Shown here one piece after another: positions 1 through 5,349 of a DNA stretch of 5,833 nucleotides. Where the stretch lies: assembly GCA_046714215.1 (NCBI GenBank), contig JBKKBM010000056.1, positions 1-5,833 of the forward strand, written 5' to 3'. Under the pieces are notes generated by a model. That model made no database searches, was not told where the DNA came from, and saw only the letters and a list, made by a program, of their open reading frames with translations. This DNA comes from DATLCI01 sp046714215 (GTDB taxonomy: Bacteria; Acidobacteriota; Terriglobia; Terriglobales; Acidobacteriaceae). Made by a program: the position numbers and the translations under genes. Position 1 is the first letter of the stretch. Every line of letters starts with the position of its first letter.

Positions 1-594
1 CAGTTATTGGCGCATCCCACGGGCGCAGTGGCGGTGCCGTTCTTGAATGAGGGCTTCCGCGGCTTCCGCCGGCTGTTCATGGAACTGCCGATTGGGCCGG
101 GCTCCGCCAAGTCAATCGGTGACGACATCGAGATTCGGCGATGGTCAGAGATCGACTTTCACAACGCTGCCCAGGTGATCACGCAGTCTTACGTGGGACA
201 CATCGATTCAGACATCAACGACCAGTATCGGACGGTGGGTGGGTCGCTGCGCTTCTTGAATAACATTGTGCGCTTTCCGGGATGCGGGACGTTTGATCCG
301 CAAGCGTCGCTGGTGGCGGTGCGGCGCAGCACCGGGATGATGGTGGGGCTGCTGCTGTGCTCGCGGGTGCGCGAAGATGTTGGCCACGTGACCCAGGTGT
401 GTCTGCTGCCGGAGTTCCGCGGGCGAGGGATTGGTGAAGCACTGATCGCGGGATGCACTTCAGAGTTGGCCCGTCGCAATTTCACGCTGCTGACGCTGAC
501 GGTGACCGAAGCCAATCACAAGGCGGTGGGTCTGTATAAGCGGCTGGGCTTCTCGACGCGGAAGGTGTTTGATGCGTTTGTGTGGGAAGGGTAA
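1..594 (+). CDS. GNAT-family N-acetyltransferase, 5' end outside the window
   Basis: This frame is open from the first base to a TAA at 592-594, so the gene very likely begins upstream. A TTG at 7-9 is an unlikely start: no ribosome site can be judged and the frame continues to its left. About 197 residues are visible. Counting from the TTG, residues 41-195 form a GNAT fold. The acetyl-CoA pyrophosphate-binding loop reads QVCLLPEFRGRGIG (residues 130-143, with the R/Q-x-x-G-x-G pattern RGRGIG). The C-terminal motif NHKAVGLYKRLGF (170-182) is the usual last helix and strand of the fold. The protein would transfer an acetyl group from acetyl-CoA to an amine; the substrate cannot be read from the sequence. 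The 40 residues before the fold could be a linker from a further domain off the window, as in two-domain GNATs. It is the only + strand gene and converges with the rest. Confidence 0.85.
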   Translation, partial: QLLAHPTGAVAVPFLNEGFRGFRRLFMELPIGPGSAKSIGDDIEIRRWSEIDFHNAAQVITQSYVGHIDSDINDQYRTVGGSLRFLNNIVRFPGCGTFDPQASLVAVRRSTGMMVGLLLCSRVREDVGHVTQVCLLPEFRGRGIGEALIAGCTSELARRNFTLLTLTVTEANHKAVGLYKRLGFSTRKVFDAFVWEG

Positions 595-603
595 GGGGAT
601 CGG

Positions 604-637
604 TAATTTGGTAATCGGGTAATTGGTAATTGAAAAA
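604..637. repeat. TAAT four-unit tandem repeat, copy 1
   Basis: Four degenerate units of 7-8 bases follow one another ten bases after the acetyltransferase stop: TAATTTGG, TAATCGGG, TAATTGG and TAATTGAAAAA. The same four-unit order with the same A-rich ending occurs at 5406-5440. The tract is AT-rich, unlike the genes around it. No hairpin with a T-run is present, so I do not call it a terminator. Confidence 0.7.
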
Positions 638-650
638 CCAAACCACTCAG

Positions 651-684
651 CCGCAGATGAACGCGGATAAACGCGGATAAAAAA
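651..684. repeat. CCGCAGATGAACGCGGATAA-type short repeat
   Basis: The sequence reads CCGCAGATGA and then two direct copies of ACGCGGATAA (661-670 and 671-680), followed by A's. It belongs to a loose group of ACGCGGA-based arrays also seen here at 2659-2688 and 5449-5492. I recall similar arrays in gaps between genes of many environmental bacteria, which is unverified here. It ends just before the stop of the 65-residue gene on the opposite strand. Confidence 0.6.
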
Positions 685-687
685 GGT

Positions 688-885
688 CTAAGGCTTGGTT
701 GCGAAGTAGCGTAGCGCTGTCATCGCCCATCCGAGGATGATGGTCCCGATCACAAGCACAACAAAATGCTGGAGGCCGTAGCGGATCATCTCCTGCCGCG
801 TGTTCTTGTGCGTGATGCCGATGACGATCGACGCGAAGAAGGCGAAGACCAGCACGGCGGAGAAGTGGGATAGGGTGAGCGTCAT
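688..885 (-). CDS. small two-helix membrane protein, function unknown
   Basis: This is a 65-residue protein with an ATG start (883-885) and TAG stop (688-690). It has two hydrophobic stretches, residues 8-25 (FSAVLVFAFFASIVIGI) and about 40-58 (HFVVLVIGTIILGWAMTAL). A polar, positively charged loop between them contains HKNTRQEMIRYG. The layout fits an integral inner-membrane protein with a short hairpin topology; no catalytic motif is visible. No Shine-Dalgarno sequence precedes the ATG, and the upstream DNA is an AT-rich repeat. It is the last - strand gene of the row, 136 bases after the DUF6677-like membrane protein, so they may act together, but this is only context. The helix pattern, typical codon use and lack of a competing frame support a real gene. 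I cannot name the family. Confidence 0.7.
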   Translation of the reverse strand: MTLTLSHFSAVLVFAFFASIVIGITHKNTRQEMIRYGLQHFVVLVIGTIILGWAMTALRYFATKP

Positions 886-888
886 TTG

Positions 889-922
889 TAATTGAATAAT
901 CTCAAATTTGGTAATTTAAAAA
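889..922. repeat. degenerate TAAT repeat, copy 3
   Basis: The units TAATTGAA, TAATCTCAAATTTGG and TAATTTAAAAA resemble the arrays at 604-637 and 5406-5440 but are more diverged. The tract lies directly before the start codon of the 65-residue membrane protein on the - strand and so forms its leader or promoter region. No convincing -35/-10 pair can be assigned in it. Confidence 0.4.
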
Positions 923-954
923 TAAAAACCAATCTTCAAAACAAGCGCGACTTC

Positions 955-1018
955 GAGGGTAGGGATTTCTCGCTGCGCTCGAAATTACAACATAACCCAG
1001 CCGACAGCTGATAGCGTG
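955..1018. repeat. hairpin-containing dispersed repeat, copy 1
   Basis: Positions 955-997 match 5584-5626 at 39 of 43 bases. The core 965-985 is an imperfect palindrome: outer arms ATTTC/GAAAT, an internal mismatch, then GC/GC around a three-base loop. One of the four differences (976) falls in that loop, so the stem is kept. The tail (999-1017) contains AGCCGACAGCTGATAGCG. On the - strand the element begins only about four bases after the stop codon of the DUF6677-like gene. Confidence 0.75.
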
Positions 1019-1021
1019 TTC

Positions 1022-1456
1022 TCACGGTTTCTTCCCGATGGCGATGTGGTGCGCATCCACGGCGCTGATCACGTTCAGCAGTCCGGCGACGATGATGAAC
1101 TTCGTTCCGTAATCCGCGGTGGCCAGGTGGATGGCGCCGCGACCCCAATCGAAGGCGCGCGCGGCAAAGTAAAGCCCGCCGGCGCCAATATCGCCTACGA
1201 AACCCAGCATGTCCAGGATGTCGCCGGTGTTGGGCGTGTAGATCTTGCCTTCCATCAGGATGCCTAGCGTGAACATGCTGACTACGGAGGTCATGAGCAG
1301 CAGGCCGCGCCACCATTTCTTCAACAGAAAATGACCGCCGCCGGGAATCAGCCAACCGACGAGCGGCGCGATGGTCGCCATGGAAGGGGCGAACTTGGTG
1401 GGTTGAGGCACAACGACGTGGGCGTTGACGTCGTTCGGGGCCGGGCTCTGCGCCAT
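1022..1456 (-). CDS. four-helix membrane protein, DUF6677-like
   Basis: This is a 144-residue protein. About 25 polar N-terminal residues are followed by four hydrophobic segments near 26-44, 49-68, 82-101 and 117-135. The stretch GWLIPGGGHFLLKKWWRGLLL around residues 34-54 has the PGxGHxxxxxxxxG pattern of TM2-like small membrane proteins. The ending YGTKFIIVAGLLN...DAHHIAIGKKP resembles what I remember of DUF6677 proteins of Acidobacteria and Planctomycetes; the family name is from memory and not searched. No enzyme motif is visible, so the role is unknown. The ATG (1454-1456) shares one base with the TGA of the peptidase gene upstream, which implies translational coupling. A GAGG at 1465-1462 sits five bases before the ATG. 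The gene therefore belongs to the peptidase transcript. Confidence 0.85.
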   Translation of the reverse strand: MAQSPAPNDVNAHVVVPQPTKFAPSMATIAPLVGWLIPGGGHFLLKKWWRGLLLMTSVVSMFTLGILMEGKIYTPNTGDILDMLGFVGDIGAGGLYFAARAFDWGRGAIHLATADYGTKFIIVAGLLNVISAVDAHHIAIGKKP

Positions 1457-2622
1457 CAGATCCTCACCAGTTCTTTCTGGACTTGACCGGTGATCTCCGC
1501 GCGGCCGTTGCGGATGAGTACGTCGAACTCACTGCGCACACCGAATTCGGGAAGATAGACGCCGGGCTCGATGGAAAAAAGTGTGTTGGGGATGATCTCG
1601 CGGTCGTCTTTGGTCTCAAGGTTGTCCATGTTGGCGCCGTTGCCGTGGACTTCAGTCGCGATGGAGTGGCCGGTGCGATGCGTGAAGTACTCGCCCAGTC
1701 CGGCGGAGGCGATGGACTCGCGCGTGACTTTGTCGACCTCCCAGCCCGCGATCTTTTGTTTTGCGTCGAAGGCGGACTTCACCTTTTCATAGCCGGCATC
1801 GCGCGCGCGGGTCACAGCGGTGAAGACTTCCTGTTGGCGGGCGGTGGGCGCGGCGTCGACTACGCCGGTCCAGGTGATATCGTAATAAACCGAGCCGGGC
1901 GTCTTTTTCTTGCCCCACATGTCGAGGAGCACGAAATCGTCCTTGCGGATGGGCTTGGCCGCCTCTGGCGAAGGCGAATAGTGCGGGTTGCCGCTGTTCG
2001 CGTTCACTCCGACGATGGCGGGGTCATCGAAGATGAGGCCCTCGCGCTCGAAGGCGTTGGCGATCCACTGCTGAATCTCATACTCATTGCAGCCGCCATT
2101 GCGGACGCGGGCGCCGATCTCCTTGAAAGCGCCGGCCATGATGTTGTCGATGGCTTCGCCGGCAGCGAAGTGCGAGGCGATTTGTTCGGCGCTGAGCGCG
2201 GCTTCGAAGCGTGAGACCAAGTCGCCGGAGCTGACGATGGTGTGGCCGAAGCTGCGGATGAGCTCGATGGTGCCCGCGTCGACCAGGCCGATGGCGGGAA
2301 CCAGATTGTTGGTGGAATATTGCATAGCCAGCGTTTTGTAGGGTGCCAGCATCTTCTCCAAGTTCGCCTGCTGCTCTTCCCACGCGGAATAAACGGCCTT
2401 GGTGCCGGGAAGTTTGTCGAGATGTCCGGGCTCGATGCGGTGATTGAGTTTCGCGGGCTCGCCCTCGGCGGGAATGACGTAATACCAGCGCCGGGTGACA
2501 TGCAGGTTCGCGGGCAGGCCGAGGACGCTGTAGGCAATGGGGTCGCGATGATGGTGGTCGTAAAACAGCCAGGCGTCGAAGTTGCGCTCGACGAGGGCTG
2601 ACTGGATGGCTTTGAGGTCCAT
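1456..2622 (-). CDS. M24-family metallopeptidase (Xaa-Pro aminopeptidase/dipeptidase type)
   Basis: Counted from the ATG at 2620-2622 the protein has 388 residues. The N-terminal half (about 1-145) is a creatinase-like domain; the C-terminal half is the pita-bread metallopeptidase fold. All five metal ligands are visible: D234 (LLDMWGK), D248 (YYDIT), H319 (HRTGHSI), E352 (SIEPGVY) and E365 (RSEFDVLI). H214 in GNPHY matches the conserved substrate-side histidine. The enzyme should be cytoplasmic, use two Mn or similar ions, and cleave the peptide bond next to proline in di- or oligopeptides. Aminopeptidase, prolidase and related hydrolase activities cannot be separated by eye. A TTG two codons upstream (2628-2626) is in frame and could also start translation; neither start has a Shine-Dalgarno sequence, but an extended -10 box lies just upstream. 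The preceding gene encodes a POT-like transporter, which suggests peptide use. The stop overlaps the next start. Confidence 0.92.
   Translation of the reverse strand: MDLKAIQSALVERNFDAWLFYDHHHRDPIAYSVLGLPANLHVTRRWYYVIPAEGEPAKLNHRIEPGHLDKLPGTKAVYSAWEEQQANLEKMLAPYKTLAMQYSTNNLVPAIGLVDAGTIELIRSFGHTIVSSGDLVSRFEAALSAEQIASHFAAGEAIDNIMAGAFKEIGARVRNGGCNEYEIQQWIANAFEREGLIFDDPAIVGVNANSGNPHYSPSPEAAKPIRKDDFVLLDMWGKKKTPGSVYYDITWTGVVDAAPTARQQEVFTAVTRARDAGYEKVKSAFDAKQKIAGWEVDKVTRESIASAGLGEYFTHRTGHSIATEVHGNGANMDNLETKDDREIIPNTLFSIEPGVYLPEFGVRSEFDVLIRNGRAEITGQVQKELVRI
1462..1465 (-). promoter_or_regulatory. ribosome binding site inside the peptidase gene end
   Basis: On the - strand GAGG (1465-1462) lies five bases before the ATG at 1456-1454. 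It is inside the last codons of the M24 peptidase gene, so the membrane protein can be translated by ribosomes that have just terminated there. It fixes the start of the 144-residue gene. Confidence 0.6.
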
Positions 2623-2634
2623 AGGCAAAGTGTA

Positions 2635-2643
2635 ATTGTATCA
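2635..2643 (-). promoter_or_regulatory. extended -10 promoter box before the M24 peptidase gene
   Basis: On the - strand TGATACAAT reads 2643-2635: a TGN extension followed by TACAAT, five of six bases of the consensus. Transcription would begin near 2628, six bases before the ATG and exactly on the in-frame TTG. No good -35 hexamer lies 16-18 bases upstream. The mRNA would have almost no leader, which agrees with the lack of a ribosome site. Confidence 0.45.
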
Positions 2644-2658
2644 AGAGCGGCAGCCGCA

Positions 2659-2688
2659 ACGCGGAGGCGCGGAGACGCGGAGGGAGGA
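2659..2688. repeat. ACGCGGAG-type purine-rich repeat
   Basis: Three consecutive units, ACGCGGAGG, CGCGGAG and ACGCGGAGGG, lie upstream of the peptidase promoter region. The tract belongs with those at 651-684 and 5449-5492. Confidence 0.55.
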
Positions 2689-2700
2689 ATGGTGGGAGCG

Positions 2701-2790
2701 GCTTCAGCCGTCCCTGAAGGGACTAGTCTGGGGTGGGTCGCTTCCCGCGTTGAAACGCTGGGCTAACATCGAACCGTCGCTACGCGACGG
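2701..2790. repeat. multi-hairpin intergenic element
   Basis: Three inverted repeats lie in a row between the transporter and peptidase genes. At 2710-2723 GTCCCT and AGGGAC flank a two-base loop, competing with CTTCAG (2702-2707)/CTGAAG (2714-2719). At 2744-2762 CCCGCGTT pairs with AACGCTGGG with one bulged base. At 2774-2790 CCGTCGC and GCGACGG pair perfectly around TAC. No T-run follows any of them, so it is not a standard terminator. I recall similar CGCTGGG and GCGACGG hairpin pieces in Acidobacteria gaps, unverified here. It may be a dispersed REP-like unit that also shapes the mRNA between the two genes. Confidence 0.6.
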
Positions 2791-2834
2791 CCCCGCGGCT
2801 ATCTTGTTCTAAATCTCTCCGATCTGGAAATCCG

Positions 2835-4115
2835 CTACGCCGCGGCCTTTTCCTTGGGTGCGAGCGTTTTGTCGTAGATAAACAAGAGCAGCGCCGTGAC
2901 CACGCCGATGCCCGTGACCCACCACCAGATCATCGCGGGCTGCTTCAATACTTCGCCATAGTGGTTGTAGAGCCTGCCGCCAATCCACCCGGCGACCATT
3001 GAACCGATGCCAATAGGCAGGAAAGCGAAGCCCATATAGGTGCCTTGTTGGCCTTCGGGCGCCAGTCGCGAGATGTATTCGTAATAGCGCGGCGATTGGA
3101 TGATCTCGCCGATGGCGACCACGATCACGGTGACGACCGCCATCTTCACCGTGGGCTGCAGCGCCAGGATGATCCACGCCAGGCTGGAGATCAATGTGCC
3201 CAGGGCGATGGCGGGCAAAGCCGGAATGCGGCGGGTGAGGTAGTTGATGGCAACCGTGAGGGTGATGACGGTGAGCGGTCCCCAACTCAGGATGTAAGGC
3301 GCATTGGCGTTGGCGTCGATGAAGTCGCGGACGTACAGCGGAAGGATGATGAACTCCTGCCAGAAGACTATCCAGTATCCGGAGAAGATCAACAGGAACA
3401 GCATGAAACGGTAGTTGGAAACCACCGTCCCAAAGTTGCGGACGGTCTGGCCCAGCGAGGTGGCAGTTTGTTCAGAGCGGGTGGGCTCCTTGAAGAACAG
3501 GAGCACGGCGAAGAGCATCACGAAGACACTCAACGCGGCCACTCGGAATATCCATTCGTCTTCTTGGGGAGCGTTCCTGTGGATCCAGCCGGCAACGATC
3601 GGTCCCATAAGGCTGCCGACGTTCACCATCGTGTAGTAAATCGAGTACCCGATCGACCGGACGTTCTCCTTCGACGACCGCGCCGTGGTGCCCACAATGA
3701 TGGGCTTGACCAGAGCCACACCCAACGCCGGCAACGCCAGAATCACGAGCACCAGGGTGAGCGGAGGTTCAGAGACGCGCAGTGGCGCCATCCACGCGGA
3801 GTTCAGCGAGCTCAACAGGAAATACGCGGTAGCGAGGATGAGATACGCCAGCGAGAGCGCGCGGCGAAAGCCCATGCGGTCGGCGAGTGCGCCGCCGAAG
3901 ATGGCGAGGAACCAGACGAATCCGCCGAAGAAGCCCGATAGGTTGCCGGCCTGCTCGTTCGTGAATCCCAGGCTTTCGTTCAGGTAAACGGAAAGCGAGG
4001 AGAAGACGGCGTAATACGAAAGCCGCTCGAACATTTCCGTGATGTTGGCGACCCAGAAGGGGCGCTCGAAGCCGGTGCGTATCTCCGTCCATCGCTGGCT
4101 AAGGCTCAAGGTCAT
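2835..4115 (-). CDS. POT/PTR-like MFS transporter, probable proton-coupled peptide transporter
   Basis: This 426-residue, strongly hydrophobic protein has about twelve predicted membrane segments. It carries the marks of the proton-coupled oligopeptide transporter (POT) branch of the major facilitator superfamily. The helix 1 motif ExxER...YY is seen as E27-M-F-E30-R31-L-S-Y-Y. The second signature reads SIYYTMVNVGSLMGP (158-172). The C-terminal half has EIIQSPRYYEYISRLAP (337-353) followed by MGFAFLPIGIG. LADRMGFRR (78-85 region) is the MFS loop 2-3 motif. Bacterial POTs are often about 450-500 residues with 14 helices, so this is a short form; another MFS substrate is possible. The start follows DUF167 directly. 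AGGAG (4120-4116) touches the ATG at 4115, which is too close; a TTG two codons later (4109-4107) has six-base spacing and may be the true start, giving 424 residues. The next gene is an Xaa-Pro peptidase, a sensible partner for peptide import. Confidence 0.85.
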   Translation of the reverse strand: MTLSLSQRWTEIRTGFERPFWVANITEMFERLSYYAVFSSLSVYLNESLGFTNEQAGNLSGFFGGFVWFLAIFGGALADRMGFRRALSLAYLILATAYFLLSSLNSAWMAPLRVSEPPLTLVLVILALPALGVALVKPIIVGTTARSSKENVRSIGYSIYYTMVNVGSLMGPIVAGWIHRNAPQEDEWIFRVAALSVFVMLFAVLLFFKEPTRSEQTATSLGQTVRNFGTVVSNYRFMLFLLIFSGYWIVFWQEFIILPLYVRDFIDANANAPYILSWGPLTVITLTVAINYLTRRIPALPAIALGTLISSLAWIILALQPTVKMAVVTVIVVAIGEIIQSPRYYEYISRLAPEGQQGTYMGFAFLPIGIGSMVAGWIGGRLYNHYGEVLKQPAMIWWWVTGIGVVTALLLFIYDKTLAPKEKAAA

Positions 4116-4120
4116 CTCCT
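4116..4120 (-). promoter_or_regulatory. ribosome binding site for the transporter; decides its start
   Basis: AGGAG on the - strand (4120-4116) is the strongest Shine-Dalgarno sequence in the window. It abuts the ATG at 4115-4113 with no spacer but stands six bases from a TTG at 4109-4107 in the same frame. The spacing favours TTG; codon preference favours ATG. It lies within the end of the DUF167 reading frame. Confidence 0.6.
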
Positions 4121-4391
4121 AGCATTGTCTGCGCTGCTGCGGCGGTGAGTCCGGCGACGCGAATGACTTTTGTCCGGTTTTTTCACCCGCGGCTATGGTA
4201 ACGGAAGAGCGCGGTACGCGGAAAAGTTTTGCAAAGAATTCGATGCAGGCGTCGTTGGCGCGGCCGTCGAGCGGGGGCGAGGTCAAGTAGAGCTTAAGGG
4301 CGTCGCCGATAGTGCCGGTAATGGCGTTCTTCTTCGCGCGCGGGTGGACGCGCACAGTGAAGGTGATGGAACCGTTGCTTTGTTTGATCAT
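4119..4391 (-). CDS. yggU: DUF167/YggU family protein with probable C-terminal frameshift
   Basis: From the ATG at 4389-4391 this frame gives 90 residues. The family core is clear: FTVRVHPRAKKNAITG (11-26), LKLYLTSPPLDGRAND (32-47), FRVPRSSVTIAAGEK (57-71). DUF167 proteins are about 90-100 residues, fold as a small alpha/beta domain, and have no firmly known biochemical role. After GEK the frame reads TGQKSFASPDSPPQQRRQC, unlike the family. One extra T in the run of six at 4178-4183 (an A on the coding strand) would give GEKNRTKVIRVAGLT and continue to a TAG at 4099-4101. That is the expected family ending, 97 residues long, and overlaps the transporter start by 17 bases. I infer a sequencing error, a real mutation, or slippage on the A-run. 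A GTG at 4412-4410 extends the frame into a repeat and is not preferred. YggS lies upstream, the classic partner. Confidence 0.85.
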   Translation of the reverse strand: MIKQSNGSITFTVRVHPRAKKNAITGTIGDALKLYLTSPPLDGRANDACIEFFAKLFRVPRSSVTIAAGEKTGQKSFASPDSPPQQRRQC

Positions 4392-4400
4392 GCGAAGACC

Positions 4401-4437
4401 AAAATCCACCACGGAGGCAAGGAGACAAGGAGAAAAC
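4401..4437. repeat. CCACCACGGAGGCAAGGAG repeat, left member of an inverted pair
   Basis: AAAATCCACCACGGAGGC, then AAGGAGACAAGGAG, resembles the reverse complement of 4564-4605 (AAAACCACCACGAAGGCACG...). Together they bracket about 205 bases. This member lies immediately upstream of the DUF167 start on the - strand. Confidence 0.55.
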
Positions 4438-4563
4438 CCACGAAGGAAGCAACGTCAAAAGCCAAGCAGTTGAAAGCAAAAGCCAACTTCACTAAGACAC
4501 CGACCAAGCGCGAGGAAAGATGATTATGAAAGTCTTTAATCCTCTTATTGGTTATTGGGCTTT

Positions 4564-4605
4564 CTTTGTGTTCCTTTGTGTCCTTCGTGCCTTCGTGGTG
4601 GTTTT
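4564..4605. repeat. CCTTCGTGGTGGTTTT repeat, right member of an inverted pair
   Basis: The + strand reads CTTTGTGTTCCTTTGTGTCC, then TTCGTGCCTTCGTGGTGGTTTT. It is the inverted, better preserved counterpart of 4401-4437. Between the two lie AAAGCCAA-type short repeats (about 4456-4487) and no open frame I trust. It ends 18 bases after the YggS stop in that gene's direction. I recall closely similar 'cacgaaggcacgaaggacacaaag' sequences as dispersed repeats in many environmental genomes; not checked. Confidence 0.6.
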
Positions 4606-4623
4606 GCTCTTTGCCGAGTTCGC

Positions 4624-5343
4624 TCAAGCCACCTGGTGCCGCGGCTCGGGGCGCGCGCCGAAGATGGCTGTGCCCACGCGGACGCACGTCGATCCCTCTT
4701 CGATGGCCACTTCGAAGTCGTGCGACATCCCCATGGAAAGCTCTTCCATACTGACCGCGGGCAGTTGGCGGGCGGCGATCTCGTCGCGCACTTTGGCCAA
4801 CATGCGGAAATACGGTCGCGCGTTCTCCGGGTCATGGGCGATAGGTGGCACCGTCATCAGGCCACGGATGCGCAGGGCTTCCAGGCGGGGTGCGGCCCGC
4901 AGGATCTGTTCAAACTCGCTGGAGACGGGCGCGACGCCCGCCTTGGCCTCTTCGCCGCCAACGTTCACTTCGATGAGTACGGGAAGGATCTTGCCCAGTT
5001 TTTCCGCGGCTGCGTTCACCCGCTCGGCGATGCGCATGGAGTCGATGGTGTCGATGGCGGTGAACATTCCCGCGGCCTTAGTGGCTTTGTTCGATTGCAA
5101 GTGTCCGATGAGTCGCCACTCCACATTGGCCAGGTCGCAGATGGATTCGAACTTGTCGATGAACTCCTGCACGCGGTTCTCGCCGAAGAGTCGCAGACCC
5201 GCGCTGTAGGCCTCGCGGATAGGTGCCGCGCGCAGAGTCTTGGTCACAGCCAGGAGGGCGACGTCGTCAGGGGAGCGGTGGGCCCGCTTGGCGGCGGACT
5301 CCATGCGCTCATGCACGCGCGCGATGTTCTTGGCGATAGACAC
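4624..5343 (-). CDS. yggS: YggS/PLPBP family pyridoxal-phosphate homeostasis protein
   Basis: Started at the GTG at 5341-5343 the protein has 239 residues and begins SIAKNIARVHERM, as the family does. It is a single-domain alanine racemase-like barrel that binds pyridoxal 5'-phosphate and helps control free vitamin B6 and amino acid pools; no catalysis is established for the family. The PLP lysine is K35 in LLAVTKT. Other family blocks are LFGENRVQE (52-60), WRLIGHLQSNK (76-86), EVNVGGEEAKAG (125-136), GLMTVPP (161-167), SMGMSHDFEVAI (203-214) and VRVGTAIFGAR (221-231). The same frame is open to 5496, but those 51 extra residues come from repeat DNA and resemble no YggS N-terminus. An extended -10 box ends seven bases before the GTG, so the mRNA may be leaderless. 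DUF167/YggU follows 232 bases downstream without YggT between them. Confidence 0.95.
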   Translation of the reverse strand: MSIAKNIARVHERMESAAKRAHRSPDDVALLAVTKTLRAAPIREAYSAGLRLFGENRVQEFIDKFESICDLANVEWRLIGHLQSNKATKAAGMFTAIDTIDSMRIAERVNAAAEKLGKILPVLIEVNVGGEEAKAGVAPVSSEFEQILRAAPRLEALRIRGLMTVPPIAHDPENARPYFRMLAKVRDEIAARQLPAVSMEELSMGMSHDFEVAIEEGSTCVRVGTAIFGARPEPRHQVA

Positions 5344-5349
5344 AGGGGC

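Noticed and set aside
604..684. Direct repeats considered as a CRISPR array
   Set aside because: Units are 7-10 bases, contiguous and without spacers of constant length; no cas gene is present.
672..690. Run of six T on the - strand after the 65-residue gene as a terminator
   Set aside because: No stem precedes the T-run; the A's belong to the ACGCGGATAA repeat.
1483..2214. 243-codon open frame on the + strand opposite the peptidase gene
   Set aside because: It is the antisense shadow of the M24 domain; its translation has no recognisable motif.
2774..2790. Perfect 7-base hairpin as the transporter's intrinsic terminator
   Set aside because: It is followed on the - strand by TTCGATG, not by a T-run.
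3045..3941. 298-codon open frame on the + strand opposite the transporter gene
   Set aside because: It is antisense to a convincing POT-like transporter, has a highly charged, repetitive composition with no domain, and is explained by high GC content.
4392..4412. GTG start extending DUF167 by seven residues
   Set aside because: The added codons lie in the CCACCACGGAGG repeat and precede the family's N-terminus; the ATG at 4391 is sufficient.
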